From: Salegentibacter tibetensis
GTDB taxonomy: Bacteria; Bacteroidota; Bacteroidia; Flavobacteriales; Flavobacteriaceae
Direction: 5' to 3'
Length of the DNA: 33,986 nt
Assembly: GCF_020164485.1 (NCBI RefSeq)
Contig: NZ_JAIQZA010000041.1
Coordinates: 1 to 33,986 of the forward strand
The translations under genes and the position numbers were made by a program. The notes below the pieces were generated by a model. The model saw only the letters and a list, made by a program, of their open reading frames with translations. It was not told the DNA's origin and did not search any database. Below are positions 16,822-25,050 of the stretch, piece by piece. The stretch's first letter is position 1; each line of letters begins with the position of its first letter.

Positions 16822-17019
16822 ATGGCGAGAGCGATGTTTGAATACACCAAGACTGTACTGGATAAAGTCAGTTTTGATCCCGCCCTGTTTTGCAGGGAAG
16901 TGAAAAAAGCACTTCAGCGACTTTTACCTCATGAAATTGAGGAACTTCGTATCTGGATTCTGGCCTTAACCCGGAAAAACCCGGAACTTAATCAATGTTT
17001 AACTTATTTAAATACATAA
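16822..17019 (+). CDS. 65-aa conserved-looking small protein, function unknown
   Basis: The protein starts MARAMFEYTKTVLDKVSFDP and is predicted to be mostly helical (FCREVKKALQRLLPHEIEELRIWILALTRK split around residues 23-52). It has no signal or membrane segment. A strong terminator begins right at its stop. I believe similar small proteins occur in other Flavobacteriaceae, but that is from memory and has not been checked. It is 133 bases after the AIM24 gene; no good -7 box was found in that gap, so it may be read from the upstream genes. Confidence 0.75.
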   Translation: MARAMFEYTKTVLDKVSFDPALFCREVKKALQRLLPHEIEELRIWILALTRKNPELNQCLTYLNT

Positions 17020-17044
17020 AAAAGCGGCTTTCGGGCCGCTTTTT
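17020..17044 (+). terminator. Terminator of the 65-aa gene
   Basis: AAAGCGGC (17021-17028) pairs perfectly with GCCGCTTT (17035-17042) around a TTTCGG loop, followed by more T. A second tiny palindrome CTCGA-taa-TCGAG follows at 17046-17058. Confidence 0.9.
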
Positions 17045-17070
17045 ACTCGATAATCGAGATTTAAATGCTG

Positions 17071-17149
17071 CGAGGCTTGCCTCTAAATCAAGATATATTT
17101 TCTAATAATGTCTCTTGGGGCTTGCCCCGAGGTAGTTTACTTTAAAGTA
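17071..17149. repeat. Two-part GAGGCTTGCC element, copy 1, plus palindrome
   Basis: In the convergent gap between the 65-aa gene and oxyR. CGAGGCTTGCCTC (17071-17083) and GGGGCTTGCCCCGAGG (17117-17132) are each near-palindromes with a central TT. The same two-part layout recurs at 25792-25853 with almost the same spacing (48 versus 47 bases). Next to it is a perfect 12-bp palindrome, TACTTTAAAGTA (17138-17149). It has no ORF. Confidence 0.6.
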
Positions 17150-17163
17150 TATTACTTTTTTAT

Positions 17164-18120
17164 CTATTCCTGAAACTCTTTCTTCTTGCTTAGAGGACTT
17201 ATAATATTTACATTATGAAAAGCTATAGCCCCTTTAACCACGCCGGCAATTGTACTTCTTATGGCTTCTATAATTTGTATTTTTAACTCACTTCTATTAT
17301 AGATAAGACTTACTTCACGTGCAGGCACTGGATCCTCAAACATTCTCAAATTCTTCTTTTCAGCATCTTTAATATCCAGGGTATGCAAATAGGGTAGCAG
17401 GGTCATCCCCAGGCCTTCATTGGCCAGTTTTATAAGAGTTTCAAAACTTCCACTTTCTAATTGAAAATGGTCTTCATCGTAATTTCTGGATGATTTGCAC
17501 AGGTTAAGAATACCATCTTTAAAACAGTGTCCATCTTCGAGAAGCAACATATCATCTATATCGAGATCATTAACTTCAATCTTTTCATTGTTATGAAGTC
17601 GGTGTGAATTAGGAATATAACCAACAAAAGGCTCGTAATAAAGTACATTTTCTTTAATACCCGGTAATTCCAATGGGGTAGCGGCAATGGCAGCATCTAA
17701 ATGTCCTTCTTTTAAACGTTCAATTATAGCTTCTGTATTTAACTCCTCAATTTTGAGCTTTACTTTTGGATATTTTTTAATGAAATTATTGATGAACATT
17801 GGTAATAATGTAGGCATAACCGTGGGGATTACCCCCAGTTTAAAAATTCCGCCTACAAAACCTTTTTGCTGATCTACAATATCTTTAATCCGGTCACTTT
17901 CATTAACAATATTCCTGGCCTGCTGAACGATTTTTTGCCCCGTTTCAGTAAGCTGAATAGGTTTTTTCGTCCTATCAAAAATCTGTACATCCAGCTCTTC
18001 TTCCAGTTTCTGAATTTGCATACTTAGCGTAGGCTGAGTAACAAAAACCTTTTGAGCAGCCTTGGTAAAATTCTTATGTTCGGCCACCGCCAACACATAA
18101 TGCAGTTGTGTAATTGTCAT
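17164..18120 (-). CDS. oxyR: Peroxide-sensing LysR regulator OxyR
   Basis: A 318-aa LysR-type regulator. The winged helix-turn-helix is at 1-60 (HYVLAVAEHKNFTKAAQ, TQPTLSMQIQKLEEEL). The effector domain follows from ~90. In GHCFKDGILNLC the two cysteines fall at residues 199 and 208, the same numbers and spacing as the redox pair of E. coli OxyR, so it should form the peroxide-induced disulfide. It probably activates catalase and peroxidase genes; none is in this window. The extra C-terminal ~15 residues are charged. The upstream -7 box supports separate transcription. Confidence 0.94.
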   Translation of the reverse strand: MTITQLHYVLAVAEHKNFTKAAQKVFVTQPTLSMQIQKLEEELDVQIFDRTKKPIQLTETGQKIVQQARNIVNESDRIKDIVDQQKGFVGGIFKLGVIPTVMPTLLPMFINNFIKKYPKVKLKIEELNTEAIIERLKEGHLDAAIAATPLELPGIKENVLYYEPFVGYIPNSHRLHNNEKIEVNDLDIDDMLLLEDGHCFKDGILNLCKSSRNYDEDHFQLESGSFETLIKLANEGLGMTLLPYLHTLDIKDAEKKNLRMFEDPVPAREVSLIYNRSELKIQIIEAIRSTIAGVVKGAIAFHNVNIISPLSKKKEFQE

Positions 18121-18143
18121 AAATTGAAGCCTTATTGTTACTG

Positions 18144-18151
18144 CAAATGTA
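18144..18151 (-). promoter_or_regulatory. -7 box of oxyR
   Basis: TACATTTG on the minus strand, about 23 bases before the ATG, an exact TAnnTTTG match. The -33 region is AT-rich without a clear TTG. Confidence 0.55.
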
Positions 18152-18225
18152 TTGGTTTTTTCTATTCTAAATTAAAATAAATATGATTTTATCTATATGA
18201 AATTTAAGCTTAGGTTCTTCAAAAA

Positions 18226-18645
18226 TTAAAATCGAAGGATTAATTCCTTCTTTTTACCATCAAATTCAAATTTAGCATCTTCCCAAAGTGGAGGACCATA
18301 TAAATTCATTTCATTGTTTGAAACACCATAATCTTCGGTAGGCATACCATTCGCGTCAAAATCCATTTTTTGATTTCCGTTCTTATCATGGTATGCAGTT
18401 ATAGCATAGGTTCCGGTTGGAACTTCCGTGAATGTGACCACGGCTAAACCTTTTTTAATTTCGCTGGTTTCAACTTGTATAGGTGCTTTCTTAAGAAAAT
18501 TATCTTCATTAAAAAGAGCGAAATAAACTTTTCCCTCTTCTGAAGAAATATTATCTACACTTACTTTAATGCTTCCGGTTTCTTCCATTTGTCCAAAAGC
18601 AAGATTACTGAGGAAAAGGCTGAATAAAATAGCGATTGTTTTCAT
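18226..18645 (-). CDS. Exported DUF2141 protein
   Basis: A 139-aa protein with a signal peptide (MKTIAILFSLFLSNLAFGQ, cut after about residue 18). The mature part fits DUF2141: GSIKVSVDNISSEEGKVYFA, YAITAYHDKNGNQKMDFD and GMPTEDYGVSNN. Family members are small secreted beta-sandwich proteins of unknown function; the DKNGNQKMDFD stretch looks like a calcium-binding acidic loop (inference). A -7 box TAGTTTTG lies about 30 bases upstream. It is transcribed in the same direction as oxyR but with a separate promoter. Confidence 0.88.
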   Translation of the reverse strand: MKTIAILFSLFLSNLAFGQMEETGSIKVSVDNISSEEGKVYFALFNEDNFLKKAPIQVETSEIKKGLAVVTFTEVPTGTYAITAYHDKNGNQKMDFDANGMPTEDYGVSNNEMNLYGPPLWEDAKFEFDGKKKELILRF

Positions 18646-18675
18646 AATCGTTTAATTTTTATTGGTTTATATCCT

Positions 18676-18683
18676 CAAAACTA
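18676..18683 (-). promoter_or_regulatory. Candidate -7 box of the DUF2141 gene
   Basis: TAGTTTTG on the minus strand matches TAnnTTTG, about 31 bases before the ATG at 18645. No TTG lies at the expected distance upstream. Confidence 0.4.
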
Positions 18684-18787
18684 AGTTGATTTTTGCTGCT
18701 GAATTAATAATTATAACCGAGTTGTAATTATTAAATGCTGAACTGTAAATTTTGTGCTTTAAGTATTTCAAACGAGTAGGAAGTCTT

Positions 18788-18909
18788 CAAGAAACAAGAA
18801 ACAAGAAAAAAGACGAAAGAAATAAAAGTGGAAAACCTTAACAATAATCTGTCATCCGAAATAAGCTAGACTGCAGCATAGAGATTACTTCACTCTGTTC
18901 GTAATGACG
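18788..18909. repeat. Tandem heptamer and degenerate palindromic element
   Basis: CAAGAAA is repeated three times without gaps (18788-18808). Further on, GTCATCCGAA (18851-18860) faces TTCGTAATGAC (18899-18909), the ends of a ~60-bp imperfect inverted repeat of the GTCAT...ATGAC kind common between flavobacterial genes. It lies just past the 3' end of the DUF58 gene. No gene is seen in this gap (18646-18921). Confidence 0.5.
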
Positions 18910-18921
18910 TTTTATGGATAA

Positions 18922-20253
18922 TTAGAGTATACCGCGAGCTTTAATTTCCAGGTATTTATTAATAGTTTTAATGCTTAATTCTTCGGGTTTGGTAAGTAAA
19001 GTATTTATCCCGTGCTGCCTTAGTTCGGCTGCCATTAGTTTTTTATCGTGCGCAAAACTTTCGGCGATAACCTGGTGAGCCATATCGGTAGTATTATCTG
19101 GATTGCTGGCTATAATTTTGTCCAGCTCGGTATTTTCAAAGAAGATCACCACCAATACGTGTTTTTTGTTGATCGCTTTTAAATAGGGAAGCTGCCTTTT
19201 TAAAGCCGAAATATGCTCAAAATTGGTATATAACATCAGCAAACTACGCTGTGTAATCCTTTGTCGCAAATTACTGTAAAGCATATTAAAATCTGAATCC
19301 GGAAATTGCGTGTTGATATTATACAAACGCTCCATAATTTGTTGTAACTGACTTAGTTTTGCATTGGCCTTAAGGATGTTTTCGATCTTAGCTGAAAACG
19401 AAATCAGGCCTACTTTGTCTTTTTTCCTGAGTGCAATATTGGAAAAGGCAAGGCTGCTGTTAATCGCATAATCCAGTAAACTCAAGCCATTAAAAGGCAT
19501 TTTCATCACTCGGCCGGTATCTATTATAGAATAGATGGGTTGCGCCTTTTCATCCTGAAACTGGTTAACCATAAGATCGCCCTGTTTGGCGGTTGCTTTC
19601 CAGTTTATGGTTCGCACATCGTCTCCCGGAACGTATTCTTTAATTTGCTCAAACTCCATGGTATGACCAATTCTTCGAATTTTCTTCAAACCGGGTTGCG
19701 ATAAGCGATTATCTATGGCCAGAAAATCCAGTTTTTTCATTTGGATAAAGGAAGGATATACTTTCAGCATTTGTTGATCACCAAAAACCGACCGTCTTTT
19801 TACCAGTCCTATTTTTGTAAAAACGTAAATATTTAGTTTTCCGAAGAAATATTCACCTCGTGCCACAGGCCGCAAATAATAGCTGAATTTTTCAGTAGCA
19901 TCGGCACCAATTTTCAATTGTTTTAAAAAATTCCTTTTCTGAAATTGCACGGGAATTTCATCTATAATTTCGGTATAAATCGGGAATTTATATTTATTCT
20001 CCAGGATAATTTCCACTTCATTTTCATCGGAATTCGAGAATTTCTGCGGAAGAATTCTTTCAGCATTTATTCGGCTACTTTTATAGAGACTTACTAAATC
20101 AACGATAAATAGAATTAGCAGAATCAGGCTTAAAGCCCAGGTAAATCCGTACAGCAAATTAAAAAAATAGGAGAACAGAAAGAGTAGGGCGATGCCGAAG
20201 ATCGCATAGAAAAACCGCTGGTTTAGATATAAAGATTTAAAAAATTTGAGCAC
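18922..20253 (-). CDS. DUF58 protein of the MoxR cluster
   Basis: A 443-aa protein with two N-terminal membrane segments (~15-47), a beta-rich middle and the DUF58 signature YVPGDDVRTINWKATAKQG (about residues 208-226). The rest has a vWA-like fold (IIDTGRVM in the position of the metal site). It is the usual partner of MoxR ATPases and may act with them as a chaperone for membrane or secreted proteins. The start is GTG, overlapping the MoxR stop by one base (TAGTG). It is the last gene of the six-gene block. Confidence 0.93.
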   Translation of the reverse strand: MLKFFKSLYLNQRFFYAIFGIALLFLFSYFFNLLYGFTWALSLILLILFIVDLVSLYKSSRINAERILPQKFSNSDENEVEIILENKYKFPIYTEIIDEIPVQFQKRNFLKQLKIGADATEKFSYYLRPVARGEYFFGKLNIYVFTKIGLVKRRSVFGDQQMLKVYPSFIQMKKLDFLAIDNRLSQPGLKKIRRIGHTMEFEQIKEYVPGDDVRTINWKATAKQGDLMVNQFQDEKAQPIYSIIDTGRVMKMPFNGLSLLDYAINSSLAFSNIALRKKDKVGLISFSAKIENILKANAKLSQLQQIMERLYNINTQFPDSDFNMLYSNLRQRITQRSLLMLYTNFEHISALKRQLPYLKAINKKHVLVVIFFENTELDKIIASNPDNTTDMAHQVIAESFAHDKKLMAAELRQHGINTLLTKPEELSIKTINKYLEIKARGIL

Positions 20254-21254
20254 TAACGGGGAATTTCTACAGATTGCGAGATCATTTCTATCACTTCTTT
20301 GGCGGTAATCCCTTCCATTTCCCGATCAGGACTAATAATCAGTCGGTGGGCCAGAACAGGGTTTAAAGCTTTTTTAATGTCTTCAGGAATTACAAAATCC
20401 CTTCCTTTAATTGCGGCAAATGCTTTGGAAGCATTCATCACCGCGATAGAAGCACGGGGAGAAGCACCAAGGTAAACATGGGAGTGATTACGGGTTTTAC
20501 CCACAATGCTGGCAATGTAGTGCATCAATTTTTCTTCAACGATAATTTCCTGAATCTGGTTTTTTAACTCGTTTAGATTCTCAGGATTCAAAACTGCCTC
20601 AATTTGCGAAACGGGAAGCACACCTTTGCGCTGGTGATGTGTTTTTAAAATATCTACCTCGTCTTCAAGACTTGGATAGTCCACTTGAATTTTAAATAAA
20701 AACCTATCTAGCTGGGCTTCGGGTAAGGCATAAGTTCCTTCCTGTTCAATGGGATTTTGCGTTGCCAGGACCATAAATGGTGATTCAAGATCGTGTTGCA
20801 CCCCGTCTATAGTGACTTGACGCTCTTCCATTACCTCAAACAAAGCCGCCTGGGTTTTGGCAGGGGCGCGGTTAATTTCGTCTATCAGGATGATATTAGA
20901 AAAAATAGGACCTGGTTTAAATTCAAATTCTCCTTTTTGAGCATTTAATACCGATGTACCCAATACATCACTAGGCATTAGATCTGGCGTAAATTGAATT
21001 CGACTAAAATTGGTGTCCAGGCTTTTGGCGAATAGTTTTGCGGTTAAGGTTTTAGCAACGCCAGGCACGCCTTCAATTAAAACGTGACCATTAGAAAGAA
21101 GGCCGGCGATCAATAACTCTACAAAATCAGTTTGACCAACAATTACTTTGGCAAGCTGGTTTTTTAATCTAGACACTGCTTCTTTTAGGTCGTCTAAGGG
21201 AATGCGACTATCAAAATCCAGCGATTCGGTTTCTTTATTTTCGTGGTTTTCCAT
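20253..21254 (-). CDS. MoxR family AAA+ ATPase
   Basis: A 333-aa AAA+ protein. Walker A GVPGVAKT is at about residue 59, Walker B IILIDEINRAPAKTQAAL at about 122, then EERQVTIDG and the sensor 1 loop ATQNPIEQEGTYALPEAQ. LGASPRASIA is the sensor 2 region. MoxR ATPases assist the maturation or assembly of protein complexes, usually with DUF58 and vWA partners. The start overlaps the DUF4350 stop by 20 bases. All catalytic motifs are present. Confidence 0.96.
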   Translation of the reverse strand: MENHENKETESLDFDSRIPLDDLKEAVSRLKNQLAKVIVGQTDFVELLIAGLLSNGHVLIEGVPGVAKTLTAKLFAKSLDTNFSRIQFTPDLMPSDVLGTSVLNAQKGEFEFKPGPIFSNIILIDEINRAPAKTQAALFEVMEERQVTIDGVQHDLESPFMVLATQNPIEQEGTYALPEAQLDRFLFKIQVDYPSLEDEVDILKTHHQRKGVLPVSQIEAVLNPENLNELKNQIQEIIVEEKLMHYIASIVGKTRNHSHVYLGASPRASIAVMNASKAFAAIKGRDFVIPEDIKKALNPVLAHRLIISPDREMEGITAKEVIEMISQSVEIPR

Positions 21255-22449
21255 CGGAATGTGATTTAAAATTATTTATTGCCTCTGAAAGTTCGTGAAA
21301 CTCGCTTTTCCCGGCATTAGTATTGTTTGAAATTTTCTCCATTTTAGCAAAAAGCTCCTTTCCCGAAGCTAAACTATTTCCAGTTTTTGCAGCCAGTAAG
21401 TTATGGAATTCTTCGTCTATGGTTTTGGTAGAAATTTTATAATGAATCCTGATATATTCTAAAAACAAATTGATTTTCTGCGTGATCAATTCTGCGTATT
21501 CCTTCTCTTCTAAATAGAGGTCACCGACAGTTTTTGCGTATTCATAACTCTGATTTTTTAAAGTTTTTACTACCGGAATGGCCCGTTGCTTTCTTTTTCC
21601 TTCAAAAATAATGAACAAAATACTACCGGCCAGCAAGAAATAGTACGCCCATTTAAGTCGGTTGTCACTGAGTAAAATATAAAGCGGAGAGGAATAAAAT
21701 GTTTTCCCGGCCTTATAGTAATTATCCAAAAAAACCGGGTTTTCTTTATTTATGTAAGCCAGGATATTTTCAGCGTATTCAAAATTCTGGTCAGTTAGTA
21801 AAAAGTAATTCCCATAAGCTTCCGGGGTGTTATGTAGGTATATCTTCCCTTCCCCAAAATTTGATCTTATAAAATTAGGACGACTATTTTTATCATCCCC
21901 CTGAATATTTATCTCTCCCAGGACTTCAATTTCGGCACTATCTTTTTGATGAAAGTAAAGTGAAGAAAACTCATTTTTAAACTGAAAATCGGTTTTAGTT
22001 TTTAAGCCTGAATTTATAAAATTCACTTGTGGTTTTGAGCTAAGGTCGTTTTTTGGAATAAAAACTTTGGTTTCCAGTTGAAGTGTATCTAATAAAGCCG
22101 GACTAATACCTCTTGCAGAAACAAACAATTCATTTCCTTTAGCCACCCATGCAAGCAGCCTATCCAATTCGTCTGGATCAAAATTCACTGCATTGTTCAG
22201 AAAGAAATAAGTGCCATTTCCCAGGCTATCAGAAAGTTTTTCGAAGGGTGGGATGCCAATTTCTTCAAACTCCCAGTTTCCGGTATTTTTCCAGCTTTCA
22301 TAAAAAACAAAACTTCCCAGCGGAATTTTGTCATTGCTTATATAACTGGGAGTCCAATTTACCGGTTCTGGTTCTGTGGCTTCCAGGTAGGTGAGGAAAA
22401 TTACCAGGAGCAGGAAAAAACCGAAGAATAATTTTGATGTTTTACCCAT
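21235..22449 (-). CDS. DUF4350 membrane protein
   Basis: A 404-aa protein with an N-terminal membrane segment (~7-24). The DUF4350 domain follows (about 40-240: IPLGSFVFYESWKN, FFLNNAVNFDPDELDRLLAWV, GNELFVSARGIS). A second membrane segment is at ~266-282, and then there is a cytoplasmic helical tail. DUF4350 resembles the GATase-like fold of ABC-transport accessory proteins. The function is unknown, but the gene is typically found beside MoxR/DUF58. It overlaps both neighbours (8 and 20 bases). Confidence 0.85.
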   Translation of the reverse strand: MGKTSKLFFGFFLLLVIFLTYLEATEPEPVNWTPSYISNDKIPLGSFVFYESWKNTGNWEFEEIGIPPFEKLSDSLGNGTYFFLNNAVNFDPDELDRLLAWVAKGNELFVSARGISPALLDTLQLETKVFIPKNDLSSKPQVNFINSGLKTKTDFQFKNEFSSLYFHQKDSAEIEVLGEINIQGDDKNSRPNFIRSNFGEGKIYLHNTPEAYGNYFLLTDQNFEYAENILAYINKENPVFLDNYYKAGKTFYSSPLYILLSDNRLKWAYYFLLAGSILFIIFEGKRKQRAIPVVKTLKNQSYEYAKTVGDLYLEEKEYAELITQKINLFLEYIRIHYKISTKTIDEEFHNLLAAKTGNSLASGKELFAKMEKISNNTNAGKSEFHELSEAINNFKSHSDGKPRK

Positions 22450-23200
22450 TATTTTCGGTTTTCAGCTTGTTTTCCATTTGGGTAAATTCCCGGTGTACTT
22501 TTGTAAAACGTTCTTTTGAAAGTTCAAAATCTCCATACCAGATAAAATCATAAAGTCGGGTGATCTTGGTGAACTGATTTTTTATTTCAGTTTCATTTAT
22601 TTCATTGATATAATCTTCATTTGTTTTTTCAAATCTATACGAAATGTGTTCTTTTTGATCCAGCAAACGCAGGCTTTTTAGATACAAATATCTAACGCCC
22701 AGACGATAATTTTCTTCGCGTATAGCTTCTTCAATTAAAGAAGAAATATCTGCTGATTTTACAATGTCCTCTTCTTTTTTAAGATTTACTTTTCCTGTAA
22801 TGGGTTCAGCCATCGCAGCATTTCCGGGGTTTAATCTAATAAAAAGCCAGGTGATTAATCCCAGCACTAAAATTAGAAAAACGTAAGGTAAGGCCGAGAG
22901 AACAGCACTCCAAAAAGCGTTGGTGTGATAATCACCAAAAAGCCATTGTAAAAAGGCATTCCATTTAAGGTTTATCCATCGCTTTAAGCGCGTCCACCAG
23001 GAATCTTCTTCAATTTTTTCTAAATAATTAAAAGCTTTTTCAGTTTTATAATCTTCAATCTCTTTAACATCAAAATCAGCTTTTTCCAGGATTTCTTCAG
23101 GGGAATTCTGAATAACTTCCGTAGAATCAGTAATGGCTTGATGCTGCGGAATCAAATTTCCGAAGAAAATAAAACTGAAAAAAAGTAAGATTTTGATCAT
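22442..23200 (-). CDS. DUF4129 membrane protein
   Basis: A 252-aa protein with a likely signal sequence (~1-20), a periplasmic part, one membrane helix (~97-116) and a C-terminal DUF4129 domain. The signature of the latter is NYRLGVRYLYLKSLRLLDQ ... FTKITRLYDFIWYGDFELS. The start overlaps the preceding stop by one base (TAATG). In other bacteria DUF4129 is found in transglutaminase-like and MoxR-linked membrane proteins. The role is unknown. Confidence 0.85.
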   Translation of the reverse strand: MIKILLFFSFIFFGNLIPQHQAITDSTEVIQNSPEEILEKADFDVKEIEDYKTEKAFNYLEKIEEDSWWTRLKRWINLKWNAFLQWLFGDYHTNAFWSAVLSALPYVFLILVLGLITWLFIRLNPGNAAMAEPITGKVNLKKEEDIVKSADISSLIEEAIREENYRLGVRYLYLKSLRLLDQKEHISYRFEKTNEDYINEINETEIKNQFTKITRLYDFIWYGDFELSKERFTKVHREFTQMENKLKTENNG

Positions 23201-24057
23201 TAATTGTTTTTACCCAGGTTTTCAATGCTTTCGTAGGCGCCGGTAAAATATTTTATTTCGTTCAGGTTGTAATACACCAAGGCAACCCCAATTGGCGTAA
23301 TAGCATAAAGTAGATATTGAACCGCAGATGCAATAATGGTTAAAGTAAGATAAACCCAATCAAACATACCGGCCACATCGGCTGCTGAAGCTGAACTTTC
23401 TTCTATTATAGTAAACATTTTTATAAAGGTGTAAATAAGCACCGGCAGTTGGAAAATAAGGCTGATGATATAGACGATGAGCCAGATTAGGAAAAGGCTT
23501 ATAAAACTCATCCACCAATTGTCTTTTACCAGGTGAAAACCTTCAGAAATACTTCCGCCAATACTGTCATTTTTAAAAACAAGTACCGCAGCCGCAATAC
23601 TAAGTGGAACACTCAGGTAAATACCTGGAAGTATAAAAATTATAATTCCTGCGAAAATTAAGATCCAGGTGATGGCGCCAAGGCCAAACATTTTCCCTAA
23701 ATCTTTTTTTACTCCTTCTTTAACTTCCTGGTGGCTGGCGTCCCCATCATTACTTACATAAGATTTTATAAAATGAAAAGCTGCAACATTCATCACCGAA
23801 AAATATAGAAGCAGGCCAATCATTAACAAACCAAACCCAATAAAAAAACCGCCGTCCTGGCTAAACATTAGCGAGTTTCCTACTGTTGTATAAGAATAAT
23901 AGGCCACGGCAGCGATTAACAGTAAAAATGCCGGCCATGCAATCTTAATTACGCTTGTGAAATACGCTTTATAATTTTCACGTATAAATTTAAACGTATA
24001 ACTAATAATATCACCCAGCTCCCGCTGCTGCTTAAAATCAATATAATCCTGCTTCAT
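23200..24057 (-). CDS. Multi-TM membrane protein of the MoxR cluster
   Basis: A 285-aa protein with about six membrane segments (~36-56, 70-95, 130-160, 165-180, 196-220, 240-265) and a short cytoplasmic N-terminus (FKQQRELGDIISYTFKFIREN). It resembles the membrane domains of glycerophosphodiester phosphodiesterase-like or DUF975-type proteins, but I cannot name a family with certainty. It overlaps the SpoIIM stop by 20 bases, so it belongs to the same operon. Confidence 0.75.
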   Translation of the reverse strand: MKQDYIDFKQQRELGDIISYTFKFIRENYKAYFTSVIKIAWPAFLLLIAAVAYYSYTTVGNSLMFSQDGGFFIGFGLLMIGLLLYFSVMNVAAFHFIKSYVSNDGDASHQEVKEGVKKDLGKMFGLGAITWILIFAGIIIFILPGIYLSVPLSIAAAVLVFKNDSIGGSISEGFHLVKDNWWMSFISLFLIWLIVYIISLIFQLPVLIYTFIKMFTIIEESSASAADVAGMFDWVYLTLTIIASAVQYLLYAITPIGVALVYYNLNEIKYFTGAYESIENLGKNN

Positions 24058-25015
24058 GAATTTGTTGTTTTTTATGTAGAAATATGGGGTAAAATATATA
24101 GTAAAATAAAATGAGTGCTAAAGAGCTGCCAATAATTAAAATCGCCAGCCAGTCGGGCATTTGGGTTTGTCTGGTTACAAAACCTTCCAGAAATCCCGCA
24201 AGAATAAAAAACGGAATGGTACTAATCACAATTTTAAGTCCGTTTTTAACTCCTTTTACAAATGAAGTCAGCCGGGTGTAAGTGCCGGGAAAAAGTATGC
24301 TTTTCCCAACCACAAGTCCTGCGCAACCTGCGATAATTATTACTGAAATTTCTATGGTTCCGTGAATCCAAATGGTTCTTGCAGATTCCCATAGTAAGCC
24401 CTGATCGTAAAAAAAATATTGAAAAGATCCCAGCATCACTGCGTTTTGCATTAAGATAAATACAGTTCCAATTCCGGCAAGGATTCCCATGCTGAAAGCC
24501 ATTAAAGAAACCCGAATATTATTAATAGTAATTCCCAGGAACATATCGGTTTCGGCCATTTTTTTATAGACGGCCATAGGATCGCCTTCAGCAATATTCT
24601 GCAAAGTCATATTCACATAAGCGTCGCCTAAAATACTTCTCACAAAAGTATGATCTGATGCTGCTGAAAAAGCACCAGCTGCAGAAAAAAGAGCGAAAAT
24701 CAGAAAGCTGAGCAGTAATTGTTTCTGAAAATTATAGAAGAACAACGGAAATTCCTTAGTAAAAAAAGTGATAAACCGGTTTTGTGATTCCTTTTTATTC
24801 TTATAAATCTGTTGATGTGCTGATGCCGCTAATTGATTTAAATAGGTGGTGGTATTGCTCTTAGGATAAAAGGTCCTGGAATAGCTTAAATGGTCGCTAA
24901 TTTCAATATAAATATTAGAGAGTTGCGCTGGCCGCAGGTTATTTTTATTTTGAAGCAGGCTTTCAAACTTAAGCCATTTATCCTTATTTTGCTTCACAAA
25001 AGCAGCCTCTCGCAT
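24038..25015 (-). CDS. SpoIIM/DUF95-like membrane protein
   Basis: A 325-aa protein, first gene of the leftward MoxR block. A soluble helical N-terminus (~1-95, FVKQNKDKWLKFESLLQ) is followed by five or so membrane segments. The central part IRVSLMAFSMGILAGIGTVFILMQNAVMLGSF and IHGTIEISVIIIAGCAGL (near residues 165-235) is the stage II sporulation protein M (DUF95) signature. In non-sporulating bacteria such proteins sit in RDD/MoxR loci and their role is unknown. Only 35 bases separate it from the divergent RDD gene. Confidence 0.88.
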   Translation of the reverse strand: MREAAFVKQNKDKWLKFESLLQNKNNLRPAQLSNIYIEISDHLSYSRTFYPKSNTTTYLNQLAASAHQQIYKNKKESQNRFITFFTKEFPLFFYNFQKQLLLSFLIFALFSAAGAFSAASDHTFVRSILGDAYVNMTLQNIAEGDPMAVYKKMAETDMFLGITINNIRVSLMAFSMGILAGIGTVFILMQNAVMLGSFQYFFYDQGLLWESARTIWIHGTIEISVIIIAGCAGLVVGKSILFPGTYTRLTSFVKGVKNGLKIVISTIPFFILAGFLEGFVTRQTQMPDWLAILIIGSSLALILFYYIFYPIFLHKKQQIHEAGLY

Positions 25016-25050
25016 GGTGATTTCTATTATGACTCAAAGAAACAGATTAA

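Noticed and set aside
18788-18808. Three CAAGAAA units considered as a CRISPR-like array
   Set aside because: Units are adjacent without spacers and only 7 bases long; it is a simple tandem repeat.
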